Shown: piece by piece, positions 11,861-23,376 of the stretch
Layout: each line of letters opens with the position of its first letter
How positions within the stretch are numbered: the first letter of the stretch is position 1
Source of the DNA: Amorphophallus konjac
Lineage: Eukaryota; Streptophyta; Magnoliopsida; Alismatales; Araceae
Assembly: GCA_022559845.1 (NCBI GenBank)
Contig: CM040124.1
Span: 70,207,491 to 70,271,490, forward strand
DNA length: 64,000 nt
Direction: 5' to 3'
Notes under the pieces: model-generated
What the model was told of the DNA's origin: nothing
What the model saw: the letters and a program-made list of their open reading frames with translations, nothing else
Database searches by the model: none
Made by a program: the position numbers and the translations under genes

Positions 11861-14374
11861 TGTTATGTTAGATGGACGCAGTCTATTACCACGGAGAGTG
11901 GATCTAGAGGGGGGTGAATAGATCTGTTGCCTAATTTAAAACCAATATAAGGCTCTAATGCGGAATATAGGCAGATCTACTAAATCACTAACTCGAGTAT
12001 TAGATTTGAACAGAAGCGAATCAAACTGTGATGGTAAACAGGAAATCCAATCGCACACAGTTCATAGCCAATCACAGAAACACAAGGCACACAAGATTTT
12101 TAGGTGGTTCGGTCAGGAGACCTACGTCCACCCCACACTTAACCGAGTATGGCTTACTGCTATGCAGTACAGCTTGTGTCCGCTGGGCAATACAGCTTAG
12201 CCTACAACCGCTGATACACAGCTTCGCTGGGCTTTACAGCTTGCCGACCAGAGGAACAAATCCTCTGCAACCGCTGGGTGATACAGCTTAGCCGTCCGAG
12301 ACCTGGTCTCGCCTGCTGAGGATTACAGCTTCACCTGTCCAGTGGAAACCTCCACTGCAATTGCTGGCTCACAGCTTGAAGAAACAGATTCGGAAACAAA
12401 AGACAGAAGCAAATGAAAATGAGAAAACCCGGAAGGGAAATAGCTCTCAATGAGCAAACATCTCAGCTCTGGTATCTGAACCAAGAGTCTGAGTTACAAC
12501 CTCTCAATGAACCTCTCTCAACTCATCTCTCTCAATCGAACTCTCTCAGCTCATCTCTCCTTTCTCTCTTTCTTCTCTTCTCTATTTTTCTTCTCTGTGG
12601 ATCTCGGTGGCTCTCTGCTGCTTCAGACTTTCAGTCTCACTGTATAGACTTTACCACTCGATTGATCAGCCTCCTTCTGAAGAAGAAAGCTCATATATAT
12701 ACCAGCAGCAGATTGGATAAGGGCATGTGGCTTCCACATTTCCCGCCCAATGCTTTTGCCAGATTCGAGGAACTTCGACCACCTGGCAGCATCCTGACTG
12801 AGCTGCTTCCACGTGTCACCATCTGGGCACCTCGTCGATCCTTGGATCACGAGCCATGTCATCAATCTCAGCAAGCAGTCCCTGTCAGACAGACGAACAG
12901 AGTTATCAGTTTAAGTCTAAAACCCTGTACAGACTTTGTAGGGTGTAATACATTGTATAGACTTTGCACTGTATAGACTCTGTGAATGCGAATGCAATGT
13001 ATAGACTCTGCAATGTATAGACTTCATATATGCAGTGCTATGCGATGTACAGACTTCCTATATGAAGGCAACCGCTGTACAGACTTGCTGAAGTGTAATG
13101 CAATGTGCAGACTTTGAAGAACATTCAGTAGCCAATGTATAGACTTACGGAATGTAAAGACTTGCCAGTGTATGGACTTGATGAGCATGCAGCACACAAT
13201 GTGCAGACTTCGTGCAATGCATGAAGAAGCAATGTGTAGACATAGACAGGCTTCAGCTTGTGCAATGTATAGACTTAGACATACAACTGAACGATGTATG
13301 GACTTGTCAATTCAAGGGCTGTACAGACTTTACGATGTGTGGACTTGTCAAAGGAAAGGTTGTACAGACTTGAGCAAGCACAATGTATAGACTTTGCCAA
13401 GACAACTTGACGATGTACAGACTTGAGCAAAGCGAGGTCTGTACAGACTTGAAAGTTCACAATGTATAGACTTTGACAAGGCAACGACTGTACAGACTTT
13501 AGCTCAGCTGCGATGTATAGACTTGCATGAGACACTAAACTGCAACGAATGTACAGACTTGCTGGATGTGTGAGCTGCAATGTATAGACATTATCGTGCA
13601 GACAGGACCTCACATGCATTAGTGAATAGACTGTATGCCTGATGGATGCACTGATGCAGTATATGCACAGAGGAAGCAATGCACCGATGCAATGCATGCA
13701 CATAGCAGGTATTGAACTGAAGCAATGGATGTATAGACTTGTGTTGACGTTGCATGACAACTGCCAATGTATAGACTTTGCAGATGCAAGCAATGCAGCA
13801 ATGTGTAGACTTTGGGCTATGCCATGCAATGTATAGACTTTGAGCAGAAACACCACAATGCAATGTATAGACTTGCTAGTTACGTGATCTGCAATGTATA
13901 GACTTTACCCAATGCATAAGACGCTAAGAGAGATGGACAATGTACATACTTAGCCAATGCAATGTACAGACTTACTGAGCTGACGCTGCATGAGACACTA
14001 AGTAAGACGGACAGTGTATAGACTTCACAGCTCAAGTGAGACGGTGGATGTATAGGCTTTGAAGCTCAACTGAGACGGACGATGTATAGACTTAGCCTGT
14101 GCGAGCAATGCAGCAATGTATAGACTTATGTTCTAAACGATGCACAAACACAACAATGCAATTTATTGACTTTGAGTGTGTAGACTTGTGTGTGTGCAAT
14201 GTGTAGACCTGTGTGTGTGCATGACGATGTATAGACTCGTACTGCATAGAACACATAGACAATCTGACAGAGATAGTTTCATCAAAATATAAATAGTTGC
14301 CAATCAATCAAAATAAGCTGTTGCCAATGAAATAAAGCTATTGTCAACATCATCAACACATAGAAGTCACAACA
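11861..14374 (-). repeat. 5' LTR of the copia element (2,514 bp)
   Basis: Same organisation as the other LTR, one base shorter, with scattered substitutions that are mainly transitions and more frequent in the outer 600 bp (R-U5 end) than elsewhere. The element-sense transcript would start downstream of the TATA box at 12693-12701. The primer site directly abuts this LTR. Confidence 0.92.
12693..12701 (-). promoter_or_regulatory. TATA box of copia 5' LTR
   Basis: Identical context to 2982-2991. This copy would start the genomic RNA of the element. Confidence 0.6.
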
Positions 14375-14379
14375 CAAAC
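14375..14379. repeat. Right target-site duplication of element B
   Basis: CAAAC immediately after the LTR end GTCACAACA; it matches 2144-2148. Confidence 0.9.
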
Positions 14380-14762
14380 TAGTCCAGATAAGGCGGGAAA
14401 ACTTTATTCATGAGTTGCATAAATGTTGTTGGGGCATTAGTTAACCCGAACGACATTACATCGAACTCATAATGACCATATCGGCTTCAAAAAGTAGTTT
14501 TGTATATGTCTTCGTCTTTAATTCCGAGCTGGTGATAACCGGACCTGAGGACTATCTTGGAAAAATCTTCTGCTCTCGAAAGTTGATCAAAAAGCTCATT
14601 GATACGTGGCAACGGATACTTATTTTTAATTTTGAGTTGATTCAGTCGCCGGTAGTCAATACAGAGTCTGAGCGATCCATCCTTCTTCTTGACAAAAAGA
14701 ACTGGTGCACCCCAAGGGGACATGCTAGGTCATATGAACCCCTTATCTAATAATTTCTGAAG
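14375..14762 (-). pseudogene. Reverse transcriptase, N-terminal half (split by element B)
   Basis: The fingers/palm start of a Ty3/gypsy RT is clear: [20 protein letters not shown], then DYRRLN and KYPLPRI. The domain is damaged by TGA stops at 14730-14732 and 14487-14489 and by a TAG at 14379-14381. The last lies inside the LD.FVVV stretch that immediately precedes the catalytic aspartates. Copia element B interrupts the gene directly after this point (14374/14375); the catalytic half resumes at 2148. The Arg residue usual in this family at the 14730 and 14487 positions makes a CGA-to-TGA change the simplest explanation for those two stops. Confidence 0.88.
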
Positions 14763-15572
14763 CTACATATTTAATTCCTTTAGTTCTGTGGGGGACATCC
14801 TGTAGGGAGCTATTGAAACATGTGCTGCTCCGGGAATGAGTTCAATGGAGAAGTTTACTTCCCTTTCAGGTGGTAAACCGGGTAGATCTGATGGCAATAC
14901 ATCAGAAAACTCATTTACAATGGGGATGTATGCTAAGATGATCTCCTTAGATTCAGTAACAATTACAGAAGCAAGAAAAGCTTCACATCCTTGCGAAATA
15001 AGTTTGCAAGCGTGAAGAGAAGAGATGATGGGAGGATATTTCCTATACTTGATACCAAGGAAGGAAAATCTCAGAAGACCTGGTTTACGAAAGGATATGA
15101 TCCTATTCCGGTAATTGATATCGACATCATGATCCACTAGCCAATCTACCCCTAGAATGGCATCATAACCTTTCATGTCAAGACATACTAGGTTTGCAGG
15201 AAGATTATGACCTTCTATCGTTACCTCACTATTAGGGTAGTAATCGGTATGCTTTGTTCCCGAACGTAAGGGTGTGGTAATAGAAAGATACGAAGGTAAG
15301 GGAACTGATGAAATTGGTAATGTTTTTGAAAAAGTAGAGGATATAAAGGAATGAGAAGCACCGGTATCGAATAGTACAAATGCAGGACGGGAATAGATTT
15401 GGATAGTACCTTCCATAAGTCTATCACTCTTGGGCACTTCATCGTCTTCTAGAACAGCATTGAGGTGAGCCTGCATCTTGCGTCCATCACCAGACGATTG
15501 TTCCTTCATAAGAGGACAGTCTGGCATGCGATGCTCACAGCTGCCACACCTTAAACAAGCACCAAGGCGCTT
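14763..15572 (-). pseudogene. Aspartic protease domain of the Tekay-like polyprotein
   Basis: Retropepsin that would mature the polyprotein. The active-site segment FDTGASHSFIS is intact, followed by the hydrophobic DAILGVDWL strand typical of gypsy proteases. The frame continues into the linker that leads to RT (SDVLPSDLPGLPPER, typical of Del/Tekay) and ends at a TAG (14763-14765) just before the conserved GFI segment of RT. Frame and phase are shared with gag upstream and RT downstream. The catalytic Asp is present, but the domain can only be made as part of a truncated product. Confidence 0.85.
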
Positions 15573-16424
15573 CTAGCATTCCTCTGCCGAGTGGCCGAAC
15601 TTTTCACAAAAGGTGCAAGCCGCCATGACTTGCTTATCCTCCTCCTTGACTTTCTTATTCTTCTGGGAGTTACTCCCGCTTCCGTTCCTCGACCTCTTCC
15701 TGCTATCACGGGGTTTGTAGGGCTCCGTGATGCTAAATTTCTCCTTCTTACTACGCCGATCCGACCGTCGGCTTGACTCTTCACCTTTGCCCTTTAATTT
15801 TTTGACCTTTTCCAAGGTCCTTTTACAGAGGTACACCCGTTGGACCATCTCCACATAGGTATGGATATTTTGAGTCCCGAGCTGCTGAATAAAATCGGGT
15901 CTTAACCCGTCCATAAACCGATTGGCCTTCAATAGGTCGGTACTGACCAGATGAGTTGCATATGGCGCTAGACTGGAAAATTGCAGTTCATATTCAACAA
16001 CCATCATCATTCCATGACGTAGAGAAGCGAACTCTATAGCCTTTCTCTCTTTAACATGTTCTGAAAAGTACTTGGCACGGAATAAGGTAAGAAAGCCTTC
16101 CCACGTGTGTGGTGCATCCTCGGGAGGTGCCGGAACCGACTTGCACCATGTACGTGCATCCTTGTTGGGTTGAAATGTAGCAAGATACACCTTTTCCTGG
16201 TCTGTACATTGTATGACGTCAAATAGACGGTTCATCTCATCGATCCAGTTCTCGGCCTCGTCTGGGTTCGAAGAACCATAGAAACGCGGAGGATTTAAAC
16301 CTCGAAAATTATGATGCAAATCCCCAGCTCTTGCTCCAGTGCTTGCTTGGGCTATCGTTTACAGTGCCTGAGTGAGGCCCGCAACAGTCTGCTGCATACC
16401 ATCCCAGTCTATGCGATGAGCCAT
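15573..16424 (-). pseudogene. Gag (nucleocapsid/capsid) part of the Tekay-like polyprotein, broken
   Basis: Capsid and nucleocapsid region of the gypsy polyprotein, which packages the element RNA in the virus-like particle. I chose the ATG at 16424 because it is the first ATG after the primer site and its frame joins the rest of the polyprotein. A typical retrotransposon gag domain follows (motifs FYGSSNPDEAENWIDEM and TWEGFLTLFRAKYF, roughly residues 35-150 of the frame), then a basic Lys/Arg-rich stretch. A CCHC knuckle CTFCEKFGHSAEEC comes next, and a second, CLRCGSCEHRMPDC, lies just past the stop. A TAA at 16359-16361 (codon 22) and a TAG at 15573-15575, between the two knuckles, break the frame. 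Both stops are in phase with the downstream protease, so gag and pol were one frame. Confidence 0.85.
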
Positions 16425-16634
16425 TATAAGAATAACGTACCTGAGAGAGTAACAAGTTGTTAATTCCCATGGAACTTTAAAAGGGATTAATCTAGAGCTA
16501 ATTTACTATCTTATCCCGGGCTCTACCCAATTCTCACATGGGTGGGGAAATATCTTCCTTAGTTCATAGGTATGGTTGCTAAAACCTTAGACTTATCCTA
16601 TGACATGACTTTTCTCCCTAAGTCCTTGGACTTA
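16425..16634 (-). other. Leader between primer site and gag of the Tekay-like element
   Basis: About 210 bp without an open frame. It is untranslated leader by position; I see no other feature in it. Confidence 0.6.
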
Positions 16635-16648
16635 GGCTCTGATACCAA
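16635..16648 (-). other. Primer binding site of the Tekay-like element
   Basis: The minus strand reads TTGGTATCAGAGCC just inside the LTR, separated from its edge by six bases. This is the usual plant PBS complementary to the 3' end of initiator tRNA-Met. Confidence 0.85.
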
Positions 16649-16654
16649 CTTAAC

Positions 16655-19600
16655 TATCACGCCCCGAGCTTTTAATACATCAAAAGATAATCTCAAGAAA
16701 CGTGAACAACCAATATGGTAAGCCTCTTGCAAGTAAGAATGATCAGAGCGCAATAACAATCACACATAAGATGTAATTACACAACAATTTAATCAAACCT
16801 TCACTTTTATTAATAAGAAGAATAATTCCAGTACATCAACTATTCAACTCTCTTAAATCTATCTGACTCAATAAGAGGAAAATTACATGAACTCGATCTA
16901 GACATTATTGACTTCCTAAGTCTTCTCTCATTCTTGTGACTTTCATTCGCTCTCGGACCCATCACTTGAATAACTCGAATCCGAATCCGAACTACTTGAT
17001 TTTCCTAAAAAAAATAAAAAATAGGTAATGAGCACACTTGCCCAGTAGGTATCTTCGCATCAACATATAGGTAATATTAAAGTGATTAGCATTTTAGCTC
17101 TAAAGAATAAGGTAGAATCATGCGAATGTGATAAATCACGTAAATAAACCAAAGTAACAAGACATGATCAAGTTAAGATATGATTGAGCAAGCATGATCA
17201 AGAAAGAATGTAATTATGGCCTTTCATGAACAAGAATGTACTAGAACATCATGTAACAAGCAAGTAAGTACTTTTCGCTTAATAGCAAGTACTTCGTGAA
17301 TTTTTGTGGAATACCACTTTGTGGATAAATCCGTGGATATTTGTGATTACCGTGGATTTTCACTTATTTATAAAGAAAGTACTCCCAGCGCAATGCGATG
17401 CCAGTAGCATCATACCCCATGATTTATAATAGTATGTTTCTGACAATCAGTCGATGGGACTAGCATAGAGCCCTTGAACACAATCGGTGCTCGAACCGCA
17501 TCTTCAAGTATAAATCAAGCTACTTCCACGCATGTAATTAATATGGCCAAGAATGTACAATTTCAATAATATTTCCATGAGAAAGTAACCAAAAATAAGA
17601 ATGCTTCTATTGAGAATACAGAATTTCAATAATTGCATTAATAACTAGGTTATGCCCAGGAAACAAATCGGCAGCATAACGGTACATTCTTTAACTTCTA
17701 ATTTTTTTACTTAGATATCTTTAAATTAGTGAAATAAGTTCTAGATAATCAATTGGACTATCTATGATCATAGGAATATTAACCCCTTTGGGTCAACCTC
17801 GGGTTAGAGATTTGGCGATCTATAACTGGGCCGCTATATTTACATGGTAGTCTAGTATTGGGCCACTAGAATGGACTAAATCCGGAAAAAAATCAGTTTG
17901 GACTCAGACAACTGTGGCGGTCAGATATTGGACCGTTAATGGGCCTTAGCGATCGAGTATTGAACCGTTACAGGATCAGAAAACATCGGTAGTGCTTTCT
18001 AAACAATTGGGCTTTAATGGTACAAGCAACTTGACGTCCTAGTGGGAATCTCAGGCTCGCGGAGAATTACGGAGGCCTTGAAATAAGATTTCCTAGTCCA
18101 TTGGAAGGAATATCCAAAGGAGATGTTATCAAGTTCAAGATTGTGTTCCTATAGTGCAAGAGTGTAACTAATGGTCATATACGGGAATATATGCCATGAA
18201 CTTACAGAAATGACTCTATAGATGAGAAAAGTATCATGAAAACCGTGATCTAGGTAAACCATGAATCATCTAACTTTAGAAACATGTGTTTAATTACAAA
18301 AGTATATGATTTTGGTATAAATTAACTTATGCTGAAAATAATCCTAGGTATAGTAAGGAACCATGAAATCCACTAGTATGCACTTTAATAAAATCTCAGA
18401 GTCAGAAAATAATACTTAAACAGGTTTGGAACATAATTAACTAGGCATATTATAAGTTTAATGGGCTGTTCTTTATTCAGTCTCGGGTTGACAGAAAACA
18501 GAACAATGGCGGTCTAATATAGAACCTTTACAAACCGTTTAGCGGTTTATCGTAAGGCCGCCAGATAGTCAAAAATGGTCTATTTCTGGTCCGCCAGAAG
18601 TTTCATAAAAATTGAGTTTACAGAGCTTCTAGCAGTTTATCGTAGGGCCGCTACTCAAGGTTGGCAGTCACAGAATAGGCCGCTAGAGCATGTCTGACAG
18701 AAACTAGATATGTGCAACTAGATGCTAACTACAACACATCATGTCTGGAAATCAACATATTATAATTTCACAGCATGATAGAACGAAGATAACATGCATG
18801 GGATCCATGTATTAGAACAAGAGAATTTATTTAGTTTATTAGGCTAAGGACTATGCATGAACATTACACTATATGTATAGACTCAAGTAAAACATGAAAT
18901 TCACGATCTATAAAGTATGAAATCAAGTGCAATAAGAGGGCTTTTAATCTTAGAATGGTATTTTTGCCGTACATGAGATGACCTACCTCCGTTAAGGCTT
19001 CTAGTCTTGGAATTTCGGACTGGAAGTTAACCCTAATCCTGAACTTCCTATGGTAAATCAGCAGCTTCACGCTGCTCTAACTCCTTACTCTCTTGACCTA
19101 TGGACGTGAAATTTGGAGGGTAAGAAGTAGATACTAAGGGGAACGAAAAGTTCTAAAGATACTAAAGCTAAATACCTCGATTTGGTCCTCTAATATCTTG
19201 ATCTTCATCGGACTTTTGCACAGTTTCCTGGGTCGCTAATATGGAACCAGCAACTTTGCAGACTTCTATCTCCTTGTGTGCTTGATCTCCTAGAACGAAA
19301 TTTTGAGGGATGTTAGTCCTATGTATTAGTAATAAAAACTTCTAAAGAACCTTCCTGAAATAATATCGTCTTACCTTGATTTCATGCGAGCTAATGTAAG
19401 GATTGCGCATGTCAGAACTAGGTTCTATTTATAGGGTTTTCCTTGGGTTTGAGGATTAGATCGATCCTAGAGTCCTTATTAAACCTTAGATCGACTTCTA
19501 AGAGTCCTTAAGATGTTTACTAGTCATCCAATCTCGATCCCTAAGAGATAAACTCTCAAAAATTCAATCTTTTTTCTCTTTCTTCACTTCACGGAACTGA

Positions 19601-19998
19601 CAGAATTTAGTGGTCGAAGATTGGTCCGCCACATATGCCTTAGCGGTTTTACGATAGACCACTACAGATCCTGGGCGCCGAATTTGAAACGAGTTCAAAC
19701 TCTAATTTTTGGTTTATCCATTTAATTATCTAAATATATAATATTTATCATTATATTCCGTGAATAGACTAATTAACCTTCTAGAACATGGGCCAAACTT
19801 CATGGGCTTGGTCTTTAATCCTTTTGGGCTTCAATTAATTAGGTTAGCTTAATTATTTATCATAATTGGGCCTTAATAATGACTTATTCAATCCCATATT
19901 CATTTATCAATTCATTTGGTACTTTATAAATTCTCTGAAAATCCCAGGAAATTCCTAAATATTACAGAAATAATTTATAAAAATTTCGGGGCATTACA
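16655..19998 (-). repeat. 5' LTR of the Tekay-like element (3.3 kb)
   Basis: The boundaries are set by the primer site six bases inside the low-coordinate edge and by short terminal inverted ends: plus-strand TATCACGCCCCG at 16655 and CGGGGCATTACA ending at 19998. No open frame of note lies inside. A minus-strand TATA box at 19425-19434 fits a U3 of about 570 bp and a long R-U5. The sequence contains several degenerate copies of a GCGGTTTATCGTAAGGCCGC-like phrase (see findings). Its partner LTR is outside the window. Confidence 0.8.
19425..19434 (-). promoter_or_regulatory. Putative TATA box of the Tekay-like LTR
   Basis: On the minus strand this reads CTATAAATAG, a good plant TATA match, about 565 bp into the LTR in transcription order. 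It is the best core-promoter candidate in this LTR. The transcription start has not been determined. Confidence 0.5.
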
Positions 19999-20161
19999 AC
20001 GACACTTTATATAGATGTGTGGGTGAAATGACTTAGTTTCAATGGGGCTTGTTTGCCCTTGTGCGTTCCTTCTCCTCTACTCCTCTTCTCCACCACATTG
20101 GTTCCCACATGACATGCTCGACGAGATTTCTCCTTAAAACATGGAGTGGTGACTCATCGTG

Positions 20162-20610
20162 GCCATGATTTTCAAAGGGAATCTCCCACCGACTCCAACA
20201 ATGTAGGCCCCTAGTCCTCTTTTCCGACGTGAATGTTTCCCATTTTATTTTTTTTGCTCTAAAAGTAGTCGCAACAGGACAACGGACACGGGGAATCTTT
20301 AGACCGTATAGGAGTGGCAGGTCAGCAAATCACGCCTCTGAACCATTTACTCCACATAGTGAAGTGGCACGCGAGGGTACCGTGGCCATTATTTTTGAAG
20401 GAATCTACCACTAATTTCAATGATGCTGTCCTCTAGACCACTTTTCCTACGTGAATGTTTCCCATTATTGGCAACATGACATTGGGCACGGGAGATCTTT
20501 GGACCGTCTAGGGACGGCGAGTAAACAAATCACGCCTCCAAACTTGTCATTCCATATGGCGAAGTGACGCACGAAGGTGAAGGGAGGGTGCCTCGTCACA
20601 AGGGCCATTG
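20162..20610. repeat. About 220-bp tandem repeat upstream of the PMD gene
   Basis: Two full imperfect units start at about 20162 and 20383 with GGCCATGATTTT or GGCCATTATTTT, and a third start (GGCCATTGCTAGG) is at about 20602. Shared phrases inside the units include ACGTGAATGTTTCCCATT, a GGCACGGGAGATCTTT-like string and AAATCACGCCTC. The repeats end about 50 bp before the TATA box of the gene, so they sit where proximal promoter elements would be. Confidence 0.75.
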
Positions 20611-20653
20611 CTAGGGGTAATTGGGATAGATCCAGATCACCTCCCTTCCAATC

Positions 20654-20663
20654 CTATAAATAC
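20654..20663 (+). promoter_or_regulatory. TATA box of the PMD/coiled-coil gene
   Basis: CTATAAATAC, a strong plant TATA match, 112 bp before the first ATG (20766) and just after the 220-bp repeats. Confidence 0.6.
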
Positions 20664-20765
20664 CTCTCCTTTCGCTCGACTTGGGAACACCAGAGTCGTA
20701 AGAGCTAATTTGAGGAGTGAGAGTTTTTAGGAAGGAAGGGTAGTGAGAGTTACTCACTTTTCAGG

Positions 20766-23376
20766 ATGGAGGGTGAATCTAGCTTCAGGGCAGAGGGTGA
20801 GTCTTCCCGCTCCTCGAAGAGGAGAAGATCCGGTGGTAGTTCCAAAAGAATTTCAAAGATTGAAGGGCAATTCAGTGAGAGGACCTAATCGCAGCTCGTA
20901 AGTGAATCCTTTCCTTTCTTCCTTCATCTTTCCTCTCCTTTTCTTAGCAATGTACCTCTTTCCAACTTCTTACATTTTTGTAGAGTATGATGAGGTCACA
21001 CATCTCTTGGGAGCTAGTGGTGGCCGCATATCGGGGTCTCCCGGACTTCCAGATGGCCCAACTAGACGTGATGGGGTTCGGAGCCTTTCTACAAATCAAG
21101 TCGATCAAGCTCGACCTCGCCCTTATCCAAGCACTGCGTTAAAGATGGGACCCAGTGAGTCGGGCATTCCTGATGCCGTGGGGGCACATGGTGCCCAACC
21201 TGGAAGATATGTCTGAATCACGGGCCTCAAAGTGGATGGCGAGGCAGTGACTGGTGTCACCTATGCGGACTATCGAGAAGGTGCCCAGAAGCTACTGGGG
21301 TTGGACCTAGATGGTCGGAAGGATAGGTCATTAGCCAGGGCGTCCATCATGGAGGCGTTAGGGCTTATTGACACTCGTCCACGGGATGACGAGTCCTTGG
21401 AGGAATTCATAGAGAGGGCTGAAAGAGGTGCCCGTGCTGTATACTGCGTGGATGCCAGCAATTGGGAGAGGACCAACATGGATTTGAGGAGGTTTCTCCT
21501 CTTTCTGTTGGGAAAATTGCTACTGGGCTCTAAGGGAGACAACATCCACTGTCGTTTCCTAGAGCTGCTAGTAGACTTGGAGAGAATAGGACAGTACGCC
21601 AGGGGAGCTGTCGTGTTGGCACATCTATTTACAGGTCTGTCCCAAAGGATAGATCAGGAGGTGACAGTAAGTGGGTTTACGCCCTTCATCTAGGCAATAG
21701 ATTTTTTTTTCTCTTTTTCTTCTTTTTATTATTTTTTGTTATTTTTTTTGTTGTTGTTTTATTTTATAATTTTTTTTGTGTTTGTTGATGCCAATAACAC
21801 ATGATGGCGCAGCTATGGAGCTACTATTACCTTCCAATGGGGAGAGCTCGGCATTGGCGACCAGTGATGGTCCCGCTAGCTAGACGGTGATAACCCATCA
21901 TGAGTACAACACCTCTATCTTACCAACTGATGGTGTTAAGACGGGAGCTGCAAGAATTCCATGCAGCGATGGTAGGATTCTTTTTCTCTTTTTTTGTATT
22001 TTGTATTTAATTGTTTTTTTGTCATTTTTTGTCATTTTTTTATATTTTTGGCTAACTAAGAAGATATGTGCAACCTAACATAGGTGAACTGGAGGCCTTA
22101 CTCAAACATGGTCAACGTCGACCAGCCGTGGGTAATAGGAAGTCGTGCCCGATTTGGACGGGACCTCTGGCTCCATTGCTTGAATAAAATTGAGCCCCTC
22201 AGACTACGGTTAGCCATGAGGACCCTAGGGCTTGCCCAAGAATGGGTAGACATGACTACATCACCCCGCATCGGAAAGAAGACACGCGGGCCGGCAACCT
22301 GCATTGATTGGCAGGTGCGCTTCCCCAAATAGTACGAAGACTGGCAGCGGGGTGGCACGCTCGTGGAATCACAAGCGCAAGACATCGAGGACTACCTGTG
22401 CCTCTACAGGGAAATGTACGTGGAGCGGCTCTAGCCAGTGGGGCTTGTAGAGGTAAAATAAAAACACCATTTTTTTATCTTTACATTTTTTGTTGTTTTT
22501 TTATTTTTTTTTATTTTTTTATGAACTCATAAGTCATAATTGTAAGATGCCCGTGACACTATAATAACGAACTTACGAGCTCGCTTGGCAGACACGGAGT
22601 AAGAATTGAGCGACACCCGTGCGGCTCTGAGTTCATCAGTAAGTATGTATATACATGCTCCTGGCATGGTTTGAGATTCCTGGCGCTAACCACTTAATGT
22701 CACCTCATGTGTGTCGCAGTGTGCCCAACTCGATGCAGTTTCATCGGCAATGGGGGCACACGGCGTCTCTTCCAGTCTATGGATTCTTACCTCAAAACTG
22801 GATCTACTTCACGAGCAGCTTGCTCATTGCACGCAGCGTGCCGCGGAGGCAGAAGGAATGCTTTCTGCACAGGTGAGGGTTTCACTATTGAATTTACCTT
22901 GTTTAAGCATTGCCACATATCTGAGACGATATACATGGCAGGCGGAAGAAACGTAGGAGGCACTCGCACATGCCGCACAAAGGGAAGCTAGAATAACGGA
23001 GCTGGAAGAGGAATTGCAGCGTCGTCTAGACGATGACTCTTCTAGGGACGCTGTGGAGCTGAGGATCACCCTTCAACTGGAGAGAGAAGATAGAGAGAGA
23101 GAACGGGCCGAGAGGGAAAGGGACAGGGAAAAAGAGAGGGCCGAGAGATTGGCCGAGAAAGAAGAGAGGAGGGCCTTGGAGGCCCAATTATTTGAATTGC
23201 GGACCAATCTCGGTCTCACCGAGCAGTGGCTGAAGGATGGTGAGGAACTCTACCGAAGAGCACGAGAGCGCGGCTTTCGTGTTAGTAGCTTCTTTGCTGC
23301 CCCCGTAGATCTACGCCAAGGTGTGGAGATGGAAAAGGACATCAGAGCGGTAGGAATACCACTTCTCATGGTTTGA
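20766..23376 (+). pseudogene. Plant mobile domain (PMD) / coiled-coil gene, multi-exon, decayed
   Basis: PMD (aminotransferase-like) proteins are found in plant MAIN/MAIL1 proteins and as cargo of transposons. Exons with GT..AG borders that keep phase 0: 20766-20897, 20984-21666, 21813-21971, 22084-22452, 22720-22872, 22942-23376; a small extra exon at about 22592-22638 is possible. Exon 1 is a short Ser/Arg-rich start (MEGESSFRAEGES). Exon 2 has the PMD hallmarks MPWGHMVPNLEDM and KVDGEAVTGVTY. Exon 4 holds NWRPYSNMV. Exon 6 is a strong Glu/Arg coiled coil. Introns are T-rich. It is broken by stops at 20886, 21140, 21888, 21891, 22330, 22432 and 22954 and by a one-base loss near 21213. The PMD identification is firm. 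Whether it was an element's antisense cargo is inference from its convergent neighbour and from elements D and E. Confidence 0.75.

Larger units (their letters stand above)
2149..14374 (-). mobile_element. SIRE/Maximus-like Ty1/copia retrotransposon (element B), full length
   Basis: Two LTRs (2149-4663 and 11861-14374) flank a primer site, gag with an extended coiled-coil tail, protease, integrase, RT and RNase H, all on the minus strand in copia order (integrase before RT). The target-site duplication CAAAC is at 2144-2148 and 14375-14379. Very long LTRs, the coiled coil between knuckle and protease, the AT-rich 3' noncoding region and the polypurine tract (plus strand ATCTCCCCCTTTTTGATG) are features of the SIRE/Opie group. 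The coding region 11802-6262 is one frame broken only by in-frame stops at 10897, 9781 with 9778, 9379, 9109, 8767, 8539 and 7156 (lowest bases). By eye the LTRs differ at a few per cent of sites, mostly transitions. It is younger than the Tekay-like element it interrupts. Confidence 0.93.
1..19998 (-). mobile_element. Tekay/Del-like Ty3/gypsy retrotransposon (element A), interrupted by element B
   Basis: The minus strand carries, from high to low coordinates: a 5' LTR (16655-19998), a tRNA-Met-type primer site, gag with CCHC knuckles, an aspartic protease, RT, RNase H and integrase. The order protease-RT-RNase H-integrase is that of Ty3/gypsy elements. The LTR ends (minus strand TGTAATGCCCCG at its start, GGGGCGTGATA at its end) resemble Del/Tekay chromoviruses. 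All coding pieces stay in one reading frame across 16424-14375 and 2148-1. The frame is broken by 13 in-frame stops (lowest bases 16359, 15573, 14763, 14730, 14487, 14379, 1842, 1155, 924, 633, 627, 351, 285) and I see no frameshift. Element B occupies 2149-14374. The chromodomain, 3' noncoding part and 3' LTR would lie to the left of base 1, so target-site duplication and age cannot be assessed. Confidence 0.9.

Noticed and set aside
16635..16650. tRNA gene at primer-site sequences (also 11846-11860 and 35547-35563)
   Set aside because: Only the 14-18 bases complementary to the tRNA 3' end are present; no cloverleaf surrounds them.
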